Source of the DNA: Crossaster papposus
Lineage: Eukaryota > Echinodermata > Asteroidea > Velatida > Solasteridae
Direction: 5' to 3'
Assembly (NCBI GenBank): GCA_037893245.1
Contig: JBAIAA010000509.1
Coordinates: forward strand, 124,001 to 188,000
DNA length: 64,000 nucleotides
Shown here: positions 10,870-22,469 of the stretch, piece after piece
Position numbering within the stretch: position 1 is the first letter of the stretch
Layout: every line of letters begins with the position of its first letter
Made by a program: the position numbers and the translations under genes
The notes under the pieces: generated by a model
What the model was told of the DNA's origin: nothing
Seen by the model: the letters and a program-made list of their open reading frames with translations, nothing else
Database searches by the model: none

Positions 10870-11580
10870 GTCTTTGTGATTAGATATAATTAGCATAAGG
10901 CTTCAAATTTTTAAGATCATTCGGAATTGGGGAATATACAGCCAAAAATAGTACTGTAATAAACCACGATGGCGATAAACTGGGAATGTCGTTAGGGACA
11001 ACGGATGAAATACATTGAGAAGAATAAAAACAGTTAAGAAAACACGATAAAAACGATAGACAAAGTATACACACACACTGAAGATAAAGCAACACAATTA
11101 AACCATTGCTATGACGCCACGCTATTGTTAAATGTGTGGATTCGTATCTACGAATCTTTAGTAAAGTGTGGATTCGGAACGGTTTTTATCTTGCCTACAT
11201 TTTTAACAATTACGAATCCACGGTTATTCATTTCCTCAACCCTAATCCAGAGCTTGATTACGTAAGAGCCTCATAAAAGCCAAATAAAAAGTCACCCCTT
11301 TTTTTTAGGAGGAAGGAGGAGGCCCTTTTTTGTTTTTTTAAATGGCCGCTCGACACATTCTAATGCGGGTCATGTAGTGAACATGTAACGCCCTATCTTT
11401 CTATTTAAAATTAAAACATGTCTCACCCACGATTACAAATCTAAATTCATGTGGGTCGATCATGTATGCACCATACACGTCACACCATAGCCTTCCCATT
11501 AGAAACAAATATTTTCACAGCATGTACACAGTGATGCTAAAGTCTAAAATACGATCTTAAAATTGTATTATCTTTTTTAA
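10870..11580. other. Intergenic, nothing recognised
   Basis: AT-rich sequence after the UGT poly(A) signal. No gene, RNA or repeat with clear ends. Confidence 0.45.
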
Positions 11581-11582
11581 TT

Positions 11583-12416
11583 GGCTTTTTCGCAATTTTG
11601 CGAAAAAGGCCTTTGTTTTTGTTTTGATAATTTTTTTACTTCTTTTTCTTTTCTTTTTGGGACCAAAAAGACTTTGTACATAGAAAACAAAGTCGTATCC
11701 AAACTTTATCCAAGTGAAGACCCTATAGTGAGCTCATGCCTAGCAGACAGACATGATGACGTAATCGGGGTCACGTGACGTCATATCAAAGGTGTAATTG
11801 ATTTAATCTTTGAAAATCGATAACAAATCACCCGCAAAAGCCCGGGACTTGAAGTTTGTGGCAATTGATAGGATAATCCAGGATCTTCATTTTATCTCGT
11901 GTGCGTGAAATCACGTGACCCTTAATTCCGGTACAAACCGAAAGTGCCTTATAATTTGAAAGTGCAAAATGATATGAACTTACTTTAAACGATGTTAGTG
12001 TCTGGTTAGTGTACTTTTCAAAAAAATTTCCGGCGACGTCATAACATGTTATAGCGCCCTCTGGCGGCAGGTTCAAAATTAAAATTCAGTTGTGTGTGGC
12101 GAAGTCAATTATGACGTCACCAGACCGGAAGTTAGAATGAAAAGACTTGAAGCAATCATTCAATTGTATGTGATTTATTACGTTTTAGGACCTTGAAGCT
12201 ATATCTCAGCAACGGAACATGCTAAAATAAAAACAATTTTGTATTGGGTTGGTTAGGTAGTTTACCAAAAGTTTACAAATGTGTGAATTTATCGTTTTAA
12301 TCACATTAAATTACCTTTAATCTGTTTAAATAACCTAAATTCGTTTTGATTACTTTTAATCTGTTTAAAATTTCTTTTGAATGGTTTTTACGGGAAAAAC
12401 AAATGCGAAAAAGCCC
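11583..12416. mobile_element. Possible 0.83 kb element, GGCTTTTTCGC ends
   Basis: Begins GGCTTTTTCGCAATTTTGCG and ends ATGCGAAAAAGCC, a short TIR. The interior contains GACGTCA and CACGTGA motifs and no coding frame of note. The TIR is short, so the call is tentative. Confidence 0.4.
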
Positions 12417-12867
12417 TATGTTCTGTTCCTTGAACAGACGTAGTTCTAGTTATTATTATTATCATTTTTTTAAGATAATAAAATTAATTTAAAAAAAAAT
12501 AAAAAAAATAAGGGACGCGGCCTCTAAAAAATAAGCGGGCGGTGACGCTAAACATTTTTTTTTTTTTGGCCTTTTGTAAATTACTTCTATGACCACGATG
12601 CATGCATGCCTTTTCATCTCCACTGAACCGGGTAGTTAATAACAATACTTATTTTGACGCAATGGTTTAAGTCAGAGAATACACTTGAAAGTCCCCGAAA
12701 GTGTTCAAAACGTCATATCCCACACCACAACAGTCAGCCATTGTTTTGTTATACATCTGTATTGGCCGGACGTTTCACGGCTCAGTGAGCTCACAAACAG
12801 CAGCCGTGTGACATGACGATCATCACGTGATATTACACAGGGAGTGGGATATGCGTTGTTATCCCTG

Positions 12868-13178
12868 ACCTCTACACCTGGATGGACCATTGTCCATATT
12901 CTGCTGTGCTAACGCTTGAAGTCGGCGCGAACTGGAAGTGCAACATGGCGGACCCAAGACGTCACTTTTGTGAGCCAATGAAATGTCCAGGTACGGTGTA
13001 GAGGTCAGTGGTTTACTCTGTACATTTTGTATTTATAAACATTATGTCATACATACCGTACCCACCTGGACATTTCATTGGCTCACAGAGTGACGTCGTG
13101 GGTCCGCCATGTTGCACTTCCAGTTCGCGCCGACTTCAAGTGTGGAACAATGAAGATCTGTCCATGTGTAGAGGTCAG
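12868..13178. mobile_element. Hairpin element with about 90 bp arms
   Basis: CTTGAAGTCGGCGCGAACTG at 12914 and a run to CCAGGTACGG recur inverted at 13050-13140. An outer pair (CTACACCTGGATGGAC against GTCCATGTGTAG) extends the fold. Arms are well preserved and include a GACGTCAC motif. Non-coding. Confidence 0.7.
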
Positions 13179-13179
13179 T

Positions 13180-14590
13180 GGTGGTATACACCAGACACGT
13201 TGATCGATACGTTCGACTACAGTATCAAAGACAGAGGTACACGTCTAACAAACATACGTTTAAATAAATTAAGGTGCAAGTAAGTGAGTGAAAGATGACC
13301 TAATAATTTTTTATTTCAACGGGGCTCGTGTTAAATAAAAGTGTTGTTTTTTTCGGGTTGTGAAAACCTATATCAAGTATCAACCACAGGGCTGCCCGCG
13401 CGAAATGCCATTTCTTTTCGGTATCGAACAACAGGTGGGCTCGGTAGAGCCGTTACATAACGTTTTCGTTACGCCCCAATGCTCTTAGCTTATAAAAGCG
13501 GGCATTGCATTCAATGCCTTTCTTTTTTGTCTAACCTCGCTTGACCTCCCTCCCGCCCGACTTAAGCCCATAATTAATAATATTAACGGTATTAATAATA
13601 ATAACTAACCGCGGGGAACAGGGAGTGCACCATAGATCGGTGTCCTTGGATGCAAACACGTTTCCTCTTAAAAATAAGAGGTTTTTCGTGGCCTCCGAGT
13701 GCCTGCAGAAATGCAGGACCGTGGCCCCGATCGCCCTGCCTTATTCACTTTCTATATCGAGACAATTTCCTGTTTTTTGGCGTTGTATTGTGCATAGATT
13801 TTTGACCGTCATTCCTTCCAAACCCATCGGCAATTAGGACCTGTGTGTCCAACTGATATAGATATATCCATATACTATAAGAGATTGTAACTCTGGTAAC
13901 ACACGCTGTTGTGTTAAAAATGTACCCAGATTCCAGGGTTTGTCTATACAATGTATACAAATAAAATAAGCGAGTTCCAGTGCTCTACCATCCCAATAGT
14001 TCACCAAATCATTGTTGTCTTTTTCCTTCTCTTTCGGTTTATGAACTCTATTAATAGTATTACATGAGGAAGATATATAGAAAAGAAATTAATTTTCTGA
14101 CGTAGGAACGTAGGAAGAAATATTTTTTTCCCAAACCTGAACTGGCAGATTTCATGAATTATTCAGTAGTTGCATTGATCACTGTACAACACTTAGGTTC
14201 CAGGTCTCTTTTTTCCCTTAAATTACTCACCCGTGCTTACTCGTGCCTCTAAATCGAACAACGGTTGTACAGGCACCGTTGATAGTAAACGAACGATCTC
14301 GGTTCACCGACTCAACAAGTGATGTTCATAAGTACGCGGCCACATGCAAGAGTGATAACGTGTATTTTCCTTAATTAAAAACCTCGCAAAAATAGATTCA
14401 TGTCGCCGCATCGTCCAAACTAATTTCGAAAAAAATCTTGTTTGCATTGAACATTACCGGACGTGGCAGCCATGTTTTAGCATGGCCTTGTGGGATGCTT
14501 CCCTAAGGTAGGTCATGTTCGAAATGTTGGCTTTGGCTGTGGCTTCGGCCGTTGCTGTGCTAAGGGCAGACAATGGCCGCCTGTAGCAAC
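13180..14590. other. Intergenic, nothing recognised
   Basis: No convincing gene, RNA or repeat boundary. Only short chance frames (70-71 aa) occur here. Confidence 0.4.
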
Positions 14591-14595
14591 AGCTT

Positions 14596-14880
14596 ATGGC
14601 CCTGTCACACCAGAACGTTTTAGGCCAACGCGTGAGTAACGTGTTGTAATTTTGGCAACACGCTGGCAAACGCTGACCAACGCTAGGCCAGCGTTAGGCC
14701 AGCGTTACTGAGCGCGTTACTCACACGCTGGGACACGCTGTCACACGCTGAGGAAACATTTGTTTTCAACATACCTACAATTTCCAGCGTTTGCCAGCGT
14801 GTGACTGCACACGCTGGCGGCGCGTTGGAGGTTCGTTACTCACGCGTCGAACACGCTAGACGATCGTTATCAATCCGCTG
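14596..14880. repeat. ACGCTGG-rich repeat region
   Basis: Begins with GGCCCTGTCACACCAGAACG and continues as many direct and inverted copies of ACGCTGG, AGCGTTGG and CGTTACTCACGCG. It behaves like the interior of a short repetitive DNA element and has no coding potential. Confidence 0.5.
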
Positions 14881-14917
14881 CATTATTTTTATTTTGAGCG
14901 GAACCTATAATGGGAGC

Positions 14918-15123
14918 GTTTGGGGGGTTGTATTTTATAGTAAATATCGTTTAATTAACCTTTCCCAAGTTTTACAATCATTGATGTCGAGAAAAGCACA
15001 AAAAACAGCATTTGTTTTCAACCGGCGTCGAGTAGTTATTCGTATGTTATCTTTGTTTTTTCGCGATCGCCGTCCGGCGATCGCAATTTTTATTTATATA
15101 ATTATATTATTCGGAATAATACG
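14918..15123. mobile_element. Half copy of the TTAA MITE
   Basis: Contains the family blocks GGGGGGTTGTATTTTATAGT, TTTTCAACCGGCGTCGAG and TTCGCGATCGCCGTCCGGCG. It lacks both TIR ends and stops at the C-tract. Confidence 0.6.
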
Positions 15124-15153
15124 GAGGGGTTCTCTTGAAACTTGTACACGTGA

Positions 15154-15181
<28 letters not shown>
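15154..15181. repeat. C28 homopolymer
   Basis: 28 consecutive C. Tracts of this kind recur in the window (G22 at 24071, C30 at 53872). Exact length may be unreliable in assembly. Confidence 0.9.
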
Positions 15182-15184
<3 letters not shown>

Positions 15185-15441
15185 TCATACTGACTGCAAT
15201 CTCGCAACAAAAGTGTGGCCAGAACTGACCTCCCTGAAGCGTATCTCACTAAGGAAAGAAAATTTAATTAAGAATTACGCTCTGGGCAGTATACATGTAG
15301 TTATGCAACCACATTGCTGGCGTACCAGCAAATCATAAATATACAGATTTATCTCTGCAGACCAGCCACAAACATAAATCCTATAATACCTCACGCAGCA
15401 GAACTATTTCAGTATCTCCCAAAAAATAACGAAAACGATGG

Positions 15442-15724
15442 GAAACAGTTCTGGCTTGTGAAAATTCCGATAAACACCCTCCCCTTCCCATATAAAATAA
15501 GTTCTGATTCAATGCAGCTAACTCCAGGATTAATCAAACAAACACAAAACAAATAAAATTGATCTTTTCTTGAAGTGTGCCTGCATAAACCGGTTTCTCC
15601 TTCCTATTTTCTTGCAAAAGCAAGAAATAGTTCTGGCTTGTGAAAACTCCCATAAACACCCTCCCCTTCCCATATAGAATGAGTTCTGATTCACTGCAGC
15701 TAACTCTAGGATTGATCAAACAAA
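15442..15724 (+). repeat. Direct duplication of about 105 bp
   Basis: The segment 15442-15549 (from ACAGTTCTGGCTTGTG to TTAATCAAACAAAC) recurs with about 8 differences at 15624-15724. The copies are about 75 bp apart. Non-coding. Confidence 0.75.
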
Positions 15725-15779
15725 AGGTTCAAACTGAGGTTCCAGAAAATGCATTAGATTGAGCCTTCTGTAATGATAT

Positions 15780-15950
15780 GTGTCTAACCAATAGTATTGG
15801 TCAATTTTTACCAAAAAAAGAGGTCGAAATATCCAATGTCATTTTAACAACAATATTGGTCAAAATATTTTGGTTAAATTTGAACGCTATATTGGTTGGG
15901 CACATAACTACCAATCAATTGGTTATTTTCAACCAATATATTTTTAGGGT
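15780..15950. repeat. Inverted repeats around ACCAATATTGGT
   Basis: Several short ACCAAT and ATTGGT motifs in opposite orientation, the outer pair at about 15790 and 15937. Probably a decayed hairpin element. Confidence 0.35.
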
Positions 15951-16470
15951 GTGAATTTGAGCAGATTTTCTATTTAGTTTTCATTTTGTCCCCTTAACGC
16001 TTTCGTATTCAGGTGTCCTGTGTGTCTTAACCCCTGTGTTCGAACAAAAGTTTCCATCGGTTTTTTTCTCGATTGCACGAATGCAGAATTCGGTTACCAC
16101 GTCCCCCATAGCCTTGCGCGCATTTATCTGCCGCATTTTAATCCCGAGACAGAGACAAAAAAGTCGAATCTTGTTGTGCACATGCGCAGTTGGAATACCA
16201 AACTGGCTTATACCTGCATATAAAATTATAATAAACAACACAAAGAAGTGTAAGCAAAAGCAATGAGGTGAGTTATAGGCCTATACGCGTCGTATATCCA
16301 ATGTATGGGGAACGGGCTGGATGTAAACTCGAACGCTATACTGTAGTATCGGAGGCGACACCTTACTGTATGGGCATAAATGCATTAAGCTCGTACAGAA
16401 AGAAGAATAAACAACTTCCGATTGAATCCAACAAGAGCGCAAGCGAACAATTTAACCAGATAAAATCAGC

Positions 16471-17247
16471 ATGAGTTTCACATTGGTTAAAGATGTATTG
16501 ATAGGCTGCCTGCTTGCGATAATCGGTCTAGAAGTGGTCTTTACGATTCGCTCTAAGGCCTGAATGCCCTGGTGCAGGCTGGATGCGGTACGGTAAGTCG
16601 TGCTACGCAATGCCTACCAAGCAACCACTGAACTGGTTCCATGCCCGCGAGGTATGTCTGGATGCTGCAAGTGAGTTGGCGGTACCTAACTCGGCCTCGG
16701 AAAACGACTTCATATACGTGACATGTTCACCGAATTACTGACAGCGCCCGGAGACAAACTCATCAACATGTGGCTCGGCTGTACCTACGGTTTACAGGCA
16801 AATGAAACGTGGAATTGCTACGGGGACGACCAGGACAAATACTGTAACTTCAAATCTGACAATGAAATAAACGAAGCAGGGTGCGCAACCTTGATCCGCA
16901 GTAGTGCAAAGTGGGGATTCCAACCTCTTAAAGACTGCCAGGACGAAACCAGAGGTTTCCTATGTGAGCGTAATAGGTGCGCTACCGCTCCTCTGTGGTG
17001 TTTTGCAGTCGATGCTGGCGATTTGAGTCGTCACGGTCAAGCCTCATCCTACTGTCTGCTCGCCCACTTCTTCAAGGAAACTCCCGAAACCCCAATGCAA
17101 TGCTGTCTGGCATGCGTCATGGATCCCAGGTGTCGCTCCTTCAACTAAGAGGAGACATGGTGTGCCAACTCAACAATGTCACTATGTCGCAAGTTGACAC
17201 TGATACGTGTTGGGGAAGAGGACTGTACTTACTACAAGTTTGAGTAA
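16471..17247 (+). pseudogene. C-type lectin + PAN/apple domain pseudogene, intronless
   Basis: ATG at 16471 opens a signal-peptide-like stretch (MSFTLVKDVLIGCLLAIIGL). A C-type lectin domain follows: CPGAGWMRYGKSCY, NWFHAREVC, MWLGC, then KDCQDETRGFLCE near 16935-16970. Next comes a Cys-rich module with SYCLL, MQCCLACVMDPRC, SFN, CQLNN and DCTYYKF, the pattern of a PAN/apple domain, ending at TAA 17245-17247. The four segments sit in different frames: breaks follow the signal peptide (TGA at 16561), in the lectin domain near 16722, after SFN (TAA at 17146) and near 17217. No introns are seen, so a decayed retrocopy or a naturally intronless gene are both possible. Exons of neighbouring genes have no such breaks, so sequencing error is unlikely. 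Such proteins normally bind glycans outside the cell. Confidence 0.75.
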
Positions 17248-17737
17248 GTACAGAACTGAATTCGTGACTCAAAGTCGCTCGCGATTACCTGATGTCAGAC
17301 TTTTAAGCAAATTATAAGTTTTCCCGCACATTTTTAAAGATGATCATTCGAGTTCACCGGTTCCGATTTATACTGCGTCTTTTGTCAGACAATTTGAAAT
17401 TCAGTTCAAACAAATTCAAACAAATATAAAAAAGTGTTCATGTGATCAGGAATACGGTCATCTACGAATTCGTCTAGAATGTATGATGAAGACATGATAG
17501 GCATTGACTTGACGTAGGCATTTAAATGTGAATGGTTACAGCATTAATTGATATGGAACTATCCAACACTAGATACATTTCGATGGTTTGGAGTCGGTGA
17601 ATAACTCATGGACTACAAGACCATGTCGACTTTTGTAATCATATTATTGTTGATTTCGAAATAATTAATTCATGTATTAATTAGAAATGATAGCTGTAAA
17701 TAAAACCACTAATTGCTATGAGACGAAAACGAATTTG

Positions 17738-18005
17738 TGGAGTACCGTGGCCTCGTGGTCTGGAGCATTGAACTAATGGTCCGCGGGTAATTCTGCAGGT
17801 TGTGTGTTGAGTCCAGCCTGTGGCTGCGGTGTGTGTGCCCTTATATAGGCAAGGCACTTTGTCACCCTTTGCTTCTCCCCACCCATGAATAAATGGGTAC
17901 GAGATGGTTATTGTGATTGACTTAGCTGCTTTGTGCCGAAATGGCAGCATCGAGTTGTACGAGCTGGGATGGTATTTGGAATGTTTCATTGGCCCAATAA
18001 ACAGA
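17738..18005 (+). mobile_element. tRNA-derived SINE with V-SINE-like core
   Basis: The head GTGGCCTCGTGGTCTGGAGC resembles an A box and GGTTGTGTGTTGAGTCC a decayed B box. The body has GGCAAGGCACTTTGTCACCC and CACCCATGAATAAATGGGTA, a block common in V-type SINEs. A partial relative is at 36090-36260. Confidence 0.6.
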
Positions 18006-18039
18006 GGTAATAATTCATTTGGTATAAAATAGAGCTAGC

Positions 18040-18330
18040 CCCACCTATTCTGGAGATATGGTATGGTTTGCATATTGATTACTTCTTTGGAGTTAAAACT
18101 ACACAACTGAGAAAACAGGCTTTGAAATAGTTGGTTCTGTTGTAGAACAACAAAACGATGCACACAGAATAGGTTTTTTCACTTTATCAATCAAAATCAA
18201 CATTTCAGTGAATGACTCCTGAAACTATAGATACTAAAGATGTCGTTCGTGACAACAAAAAATTAATCACATTTTGAACAAAATGTTCACCCTCTCAACG
18301 TTGAGCGGGTTATTACATGATAATGCACAA
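18040..18330. repeat. Dispersed repeat shared (inverted) with 31540-31835
   Basis: GAGAAAACAGGCTTTGAAAT, the GTTGTAGAACAACAAAACGA segment and the ATTTCAGTGAATGACTCCTG segment all recur in the opposite orientation at 31540-31835. Non-coding family of about 290 bp. Confidence 0.65.
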
Positions 18331-18484
18331 GTCGACTTTTTTTGTGGAGCCGGTCACAATTATTATTTTCATTGCACGAACGTTAACATTCATCATTTGT
18401 TTTATACAACGCCTAAACAAATCCTCGCCATCTGATAATTGGTCAGAGCGCTACCGATAATGTGGCCTTGCAATGGAAGTTATA

Positions 18485-18645
18485 TTTACCGTTTATAAAA
18501 TTCAATTTTTCAGAAAAATTACAGGACATTTAACGCAATCATTTTGCTGGATGCCTACAATCAATTTACTTTCAAATAAGTAATACATTTCTTAATAATT
18601 CGGTAGTAATTTTTGTCCGATATCTGCAAATTGTGTAGGCCCCTA
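18485..18645. mobile_element. Fragment of the TTAA MITE
   Basis: Has the family blocks CGCAATCATTTTGCTGGATG, TTACTTTCAAATAAGTAAT and TTAATAATTCGGTAGTAA, then CGATATCTGCAAATTGTGTA. One end only. Confidence 0.6.
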
Positions 18646-18883
18646 TTCTATCTTTAAACTAGAAATATTCAACGCATATGATTATGTTAAACATAAAAAT
18701 ATCGGGTCTGAAAACAAATCTATATACGAACCGCGGGAACGACTTACAGCAGAGAGGTAATCGCTTAAAATCGGCCACTATCAAAATGAATGTATACGGT
18801 ATTCAAAATGTGTAAATATTTCATACAATTATACAATTACACAATAAGTCACCAAGCCTGTTATGTCTGCAGACTTCAACTTC

Positions 18884-19174
18884 CTACTCTTTCTTTAGAT
18901 GACCTTTTCCAACCTTGCCACACCTGGACTTACAGCAGCAGTAACACAGGGAGAGGTTTACCCCTATAAGATCACAGACAAGACGGCCAAAATGAAGAGG
19001 TAGACGTCTATAAGATTCCTCTGAATGTAATTCAGATCTTGCACGGCCGGTCGCAGGTGACCACCACGGAACTTGGTGACGTGAATGATTCAATGAGCTG
19101 CCTTCTTGATCGGGGGCGACATGGTCTGCAGGTCCCGCATGATCAGAGATACACGGCGTGCGCTGGCACGGAAA
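18884..19174 (-). pseudogene. Lone copy of the last UGT exon
   Basis: On the minus strand this matches exon 5 of the UGT gene closely (FRASARRVSLI, then DLQTMSPPIK, then YIQRNLIDVYLF) and keeps the splice acceptor (CTGTTCGTGCAG) just upstream, so it is a genomic duplicate, not a retrocopy. A 2 bp TA insertion within the transmembrane segment shifts the frame, so the CYCCCKS tail lies in another frame, ending HLKKE. No other UGT exon is found on the minus strand to the right. It is a broken relic of a duplicated, inverted UGT gene. Confidence 0.85.
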
Positions 19175-19199
19175 CTGCACGAACAGAAAAACAAAATCT

Positions 19200-20870
19200 C
19201 ATCAACACGGGACAATAGACCTAAGATCTAATGACGTCACGCTTTGTTTACATGTGCGCTTTCCTACGTAAAAGTATGTCCCTACTTAGTCTGGTGGCCC
19301 GACTTCAATTCCACAGCCAAGACGTCATTAGGTTTCAGGTCTGAGCTCGTGCTGATTCTTATGGTTGCGCACATCCAAATAAAGTCCCAAATAAACTTAC
19401 AAAAATTGGGGAAAATACTCACAACTCTGCAAGGTGACTAAACTGTACACCAACATGAAGCTTATTTCACCATCTTCATTTTCTTTTCAATTTGTGTGGG
19501 GTAATCTGATAACTTTTGGGTGATATTTCCCTCCAAAGGAGAACACGACTAAAACTAGTGCTGAAGCCAAATCTGCAGAGCGTCCATTTTGAAAAAAATA
19601 CCCTCTCACTCAAGAGCCAAGTAATGCCAATTCTAGGGCCAGATTTATCCCAAATGCTCAGAATTAGAAGCTCACACTCCCGGACCGAGGTGGTACACTG
19701 TATTTTTACAATCCTTCAAATGCATGGTGTAAGTGACGCATTTGTGCGCGCGCCGCGCACGTATATTGTCCACACGTTGTTTGAATGTTTTTGCATCGAG
19801 TTGCGTATTACAGCTAGCTCACTTCGCAATGAAACTATGCGAAGTGCAGACGGGTCGTTATTGCTAGCACTTGCTAACAGTGTTTATGGGTACTTAAACG
19901 TTTATTGTTTTGTTATATAATGTAAAAGTTAATGTAATATTCCCACGCTTAATTTCGGGTCAGTTTGATTAACTTTTCTGAGACCACACGTGAATCTTTT
20001 TGTCATAATTGTCGGTAAGCTTTATACGTGATGCGATGTGTTCATGATGCATTACGTTTCTTGATAGTAACTCTAAGTTTGTTCTATTTCTGTTAAAGAT
20101 TCCTGTAAGAAAAGAGATGAGACGCAGGCAGCGTGCAAGCGAAGATGGACTGTCTATTGAATAATATTATAGCGCGGAAGTCGGGCAGTGTTTTTACAAA
20201 GATTTGTTTTATTCAGAGTCAACGGTTATCTCTACGTATACACACACTCTAAATAAAGCCCACTAATTGCCGAATGTAAATAAAGAAGTTTAAGTTGATT
20301 TGAGACAGTTAGGCCCGAATGATGCTTTCCCACTCCCGGGGATGCATAACCCATGCTCTTAAATAATGTCTCATACCGAATATATAATTTTGTTATTAAA
20401 TTAAGATATTTTTTTTACGCAAACAATATTCCGATTGATTCCGATTGTCGGTATTAGGGCGTCTTTTTTTATTTGTATGGTTCCCGAAAAAGATATTGCC
20501 TTTGAAGTTGGGCTAGTCGTCCAAACACAAAATATCTGAAAGAAAAAAATTGCAGATCCACCTAATTAGATGGATAAATAAATAAAAGCGCGACATCTCG
20601 CTAGTTTATATAATTTCCCCACACGTCTGCCTTTAACAGTCATGGTCGGCTACACGGATAACCAGAAAAGGTACAAGTATATTGTTTTGTATAGCCAGCC
20701 ACAGTTCATTCGCCACATCCTACGGTATACTGTCCTTGAAACGGCGAAAATATTAGATTCTGATCCCCAAAACTCCAAGACTGATGTAGGTTACTTTGTA
20801 CAGTTTTGGTGAACAATTCAGAATTGATTAATGATTTTTTAAACGTGAAATATTTCATAAAAAGCATTAT
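19200..20870. other. Intergenic, nothing convincing
   Basis: A 134 aa open frame at 19516-19920 has no recognisable domain and starts in unremarkable context. I treat it as chance. No RNA or mobile-element ends were seen. Confidence 0.4.
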
Positions 20871-20877
20871 TGGAGTA

Positions 20878-21075
20878 CACTGTAAAAACGGTGTTATGTT
20901 TTAAACACAACATTACACGTGTGCGGTCAGTGACTACTCTAAAAGTTGGAATTCCATACATAACACAGGTAAATTCAACACTCAATGTGTTTAATTTATC
21001 AGTTTAATGGTTGAAAGGCCAACATTTAAAGAGTAGTCATTGACACTTTAGTTTTGAGCGTGTAGCAAACACTGA
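20878..21075. mobile_element. Hairpin MITE, ACACTGTAAAAACGGTGTTA terminus
   Basis: GTCAGTGACTACTCT recurs inverted as AGAGTAGTCATTGACAC at 21036-21052, so the sequence folds back. A related start (ACACTGCAAAAACTGCGGTG) is at 56722. Confidence 0.5.
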
Positions 21076-21379
21076 CTTGACGTTTTGGGTTCTTAAATGC
21101 TGCAAAAATAAAGAAAACCATGTGTCATGTGTTCTCTTCTAGTACCACGACACCACTTAAGATGAGACTAGCATTTTGTAGAAGTTGGGGAATTGCAAGG
21201 TCAGATAATAAGTTGTACCCCTTCACAGATGTGGAATTAATTGTGTTTCAAAGAAAATGTCAAATAATTAACTAAATGTGAAAAAAATAGGAGCAGTAGG
21301 CTATTTGAAAAAGGTAAGCTGCCCAGCGTTGGAACTTTATATTGTAGAGAAACGGACTTTTATTTAATTTTTTAATTTC

Positions 21380-21640
21380 AACCGGCGTCGAGCAGTTATT
21401 CTTATGTTATCTTTGTTTTTTTCGCGATCGACAGGATATCTAGCGCAATCATTTTGCTGAATGCCTAGAATCATTATCTACTTTCAGATAAGTAGGATAT
21501 TTCATAATAATTCGGTAGTAAATTTTTTTCGATATTTGCAAATGGTGTATCCTACCTTTAAACGATATTTACTATAAAATACAGCCCCCAAACCCACCCA
21601 TTCGTGATCATTCAAGCAATTACCAATGTAGCCTTGAGTG
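21380..21640. mobile_element. Rearranged copy of the TTAA MITE
   Basis: Family blocks are present (TTCAACCGGCGTCGAGCAGT, TTCGCGATCG, TTAATAATTCGGTAGTAA-like, GGTGTATCCTACCTTTAA, CATTCAAGCAATTACCAATG), but the TTTAA end is internal, so two partial copies are fused. Confidence 0.6.
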
Positions 21641-21709
21641 CAAGGCTGTGCTAGTCTGCAACGTATTTACATGTGATCAATGTGGGCTGCATTGTCATAT
21701 GAGCGTCCG

Positions 21710-22062
21710 GGCCGCGATTTTTTTTCTTCCAAAACGACATCGCCATAGAACTGTTTTTTAGCGCATCTGATTGGTTGTTTAACATCTACGTCATCCATGC
21801 ATCCATGTGTCGCATTGCATGGCGTGTACTAGGGTAAAAAAAGACCCGAGTCCTGGGGTCAAAAAGTGTTAGGGTTAGGGTCAATAAGTTGAGAGTCCTA
21901 GGGTCAATTAAACCCAGTGTCCTAAGGTCAATAAGTTGAGAATTCTAGGGTCAATAAATTTAGAGTAAAATTTACTACCATGACGTAACAGATAGCTAAT
22001 CAGATGCGCTAAAAAACAGTTCTAGCCTATGGCGATGTCGTCTGGGAAAAAATCTCGCCGGC
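21710..22062. mobile_element. Hairpin element with AGGGTCAATAAGTTGAGA units
   Basis: The left arm (GACATCGCCATAGAACTG, then TTTTTTAGCGCATCTGATT) recurs inverted at 21995-22040. The loop carries about four copies of AGGGTCAATAAGTTGAGA-type units. About 350 bp, non-coding. Confidence 0.7.
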
Positions 22063-22259
22063 CGTACGTATACAATTATCTGTAGGCTGAGGGTGTTCTT
22101 TCCCCCACGAGGGCGCTCTCTTCTTCTTTTTTAGAGTGAGCTATAGGCCTAGTCACTCTTTTACTAGAGTGGTCTGCACGCGCATGTGTGTCTGAACGTC
22201 CCGTGCCGAATTTGTGTCCCAGACCACCCCTAACTCGAGGCGTGGGCTACTGTAAGACC

Positions 22260-22465
22260 GTGTTGTAGTCGAGTCTCTGCAAGTCCGTTCACAAGTCCTT
22301 TCGTGAAGCCAGTCACAGGTCCCTTCATAAAGGCAGTCACAAGTAGCTGGATGAACAATGACAAAGGAATGCTTTTGTCAAAGCTCACTTGAATAGCTTG
22401 TGATTTGAATTTGAACTGGAGGCCTTGTGATGGACTTGCAGGGACTTGTGATGGACTCGACTACA
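22260..22465 (-). repeat. Dispersed CAAGTCC repeat
   Basis: Inverted copy of the repeat at 32938-33175, with tandem ACAAGTCCYTTCA/TGCAAGTCC words and a central AGCTGGATGAACAATGACAAAGGAATG-type block. Another copy is at 37320-37535 and a short one near 35125-35170. Non-coding. Confidence 0.65.
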
Positions 22466-22469
22466 CCCC

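Noticed and set aside
19516-19920. 134-codon plus-strand frame
   Set aside because: No recognisable domain, no signal peptide, composition like the surrounding DNA.
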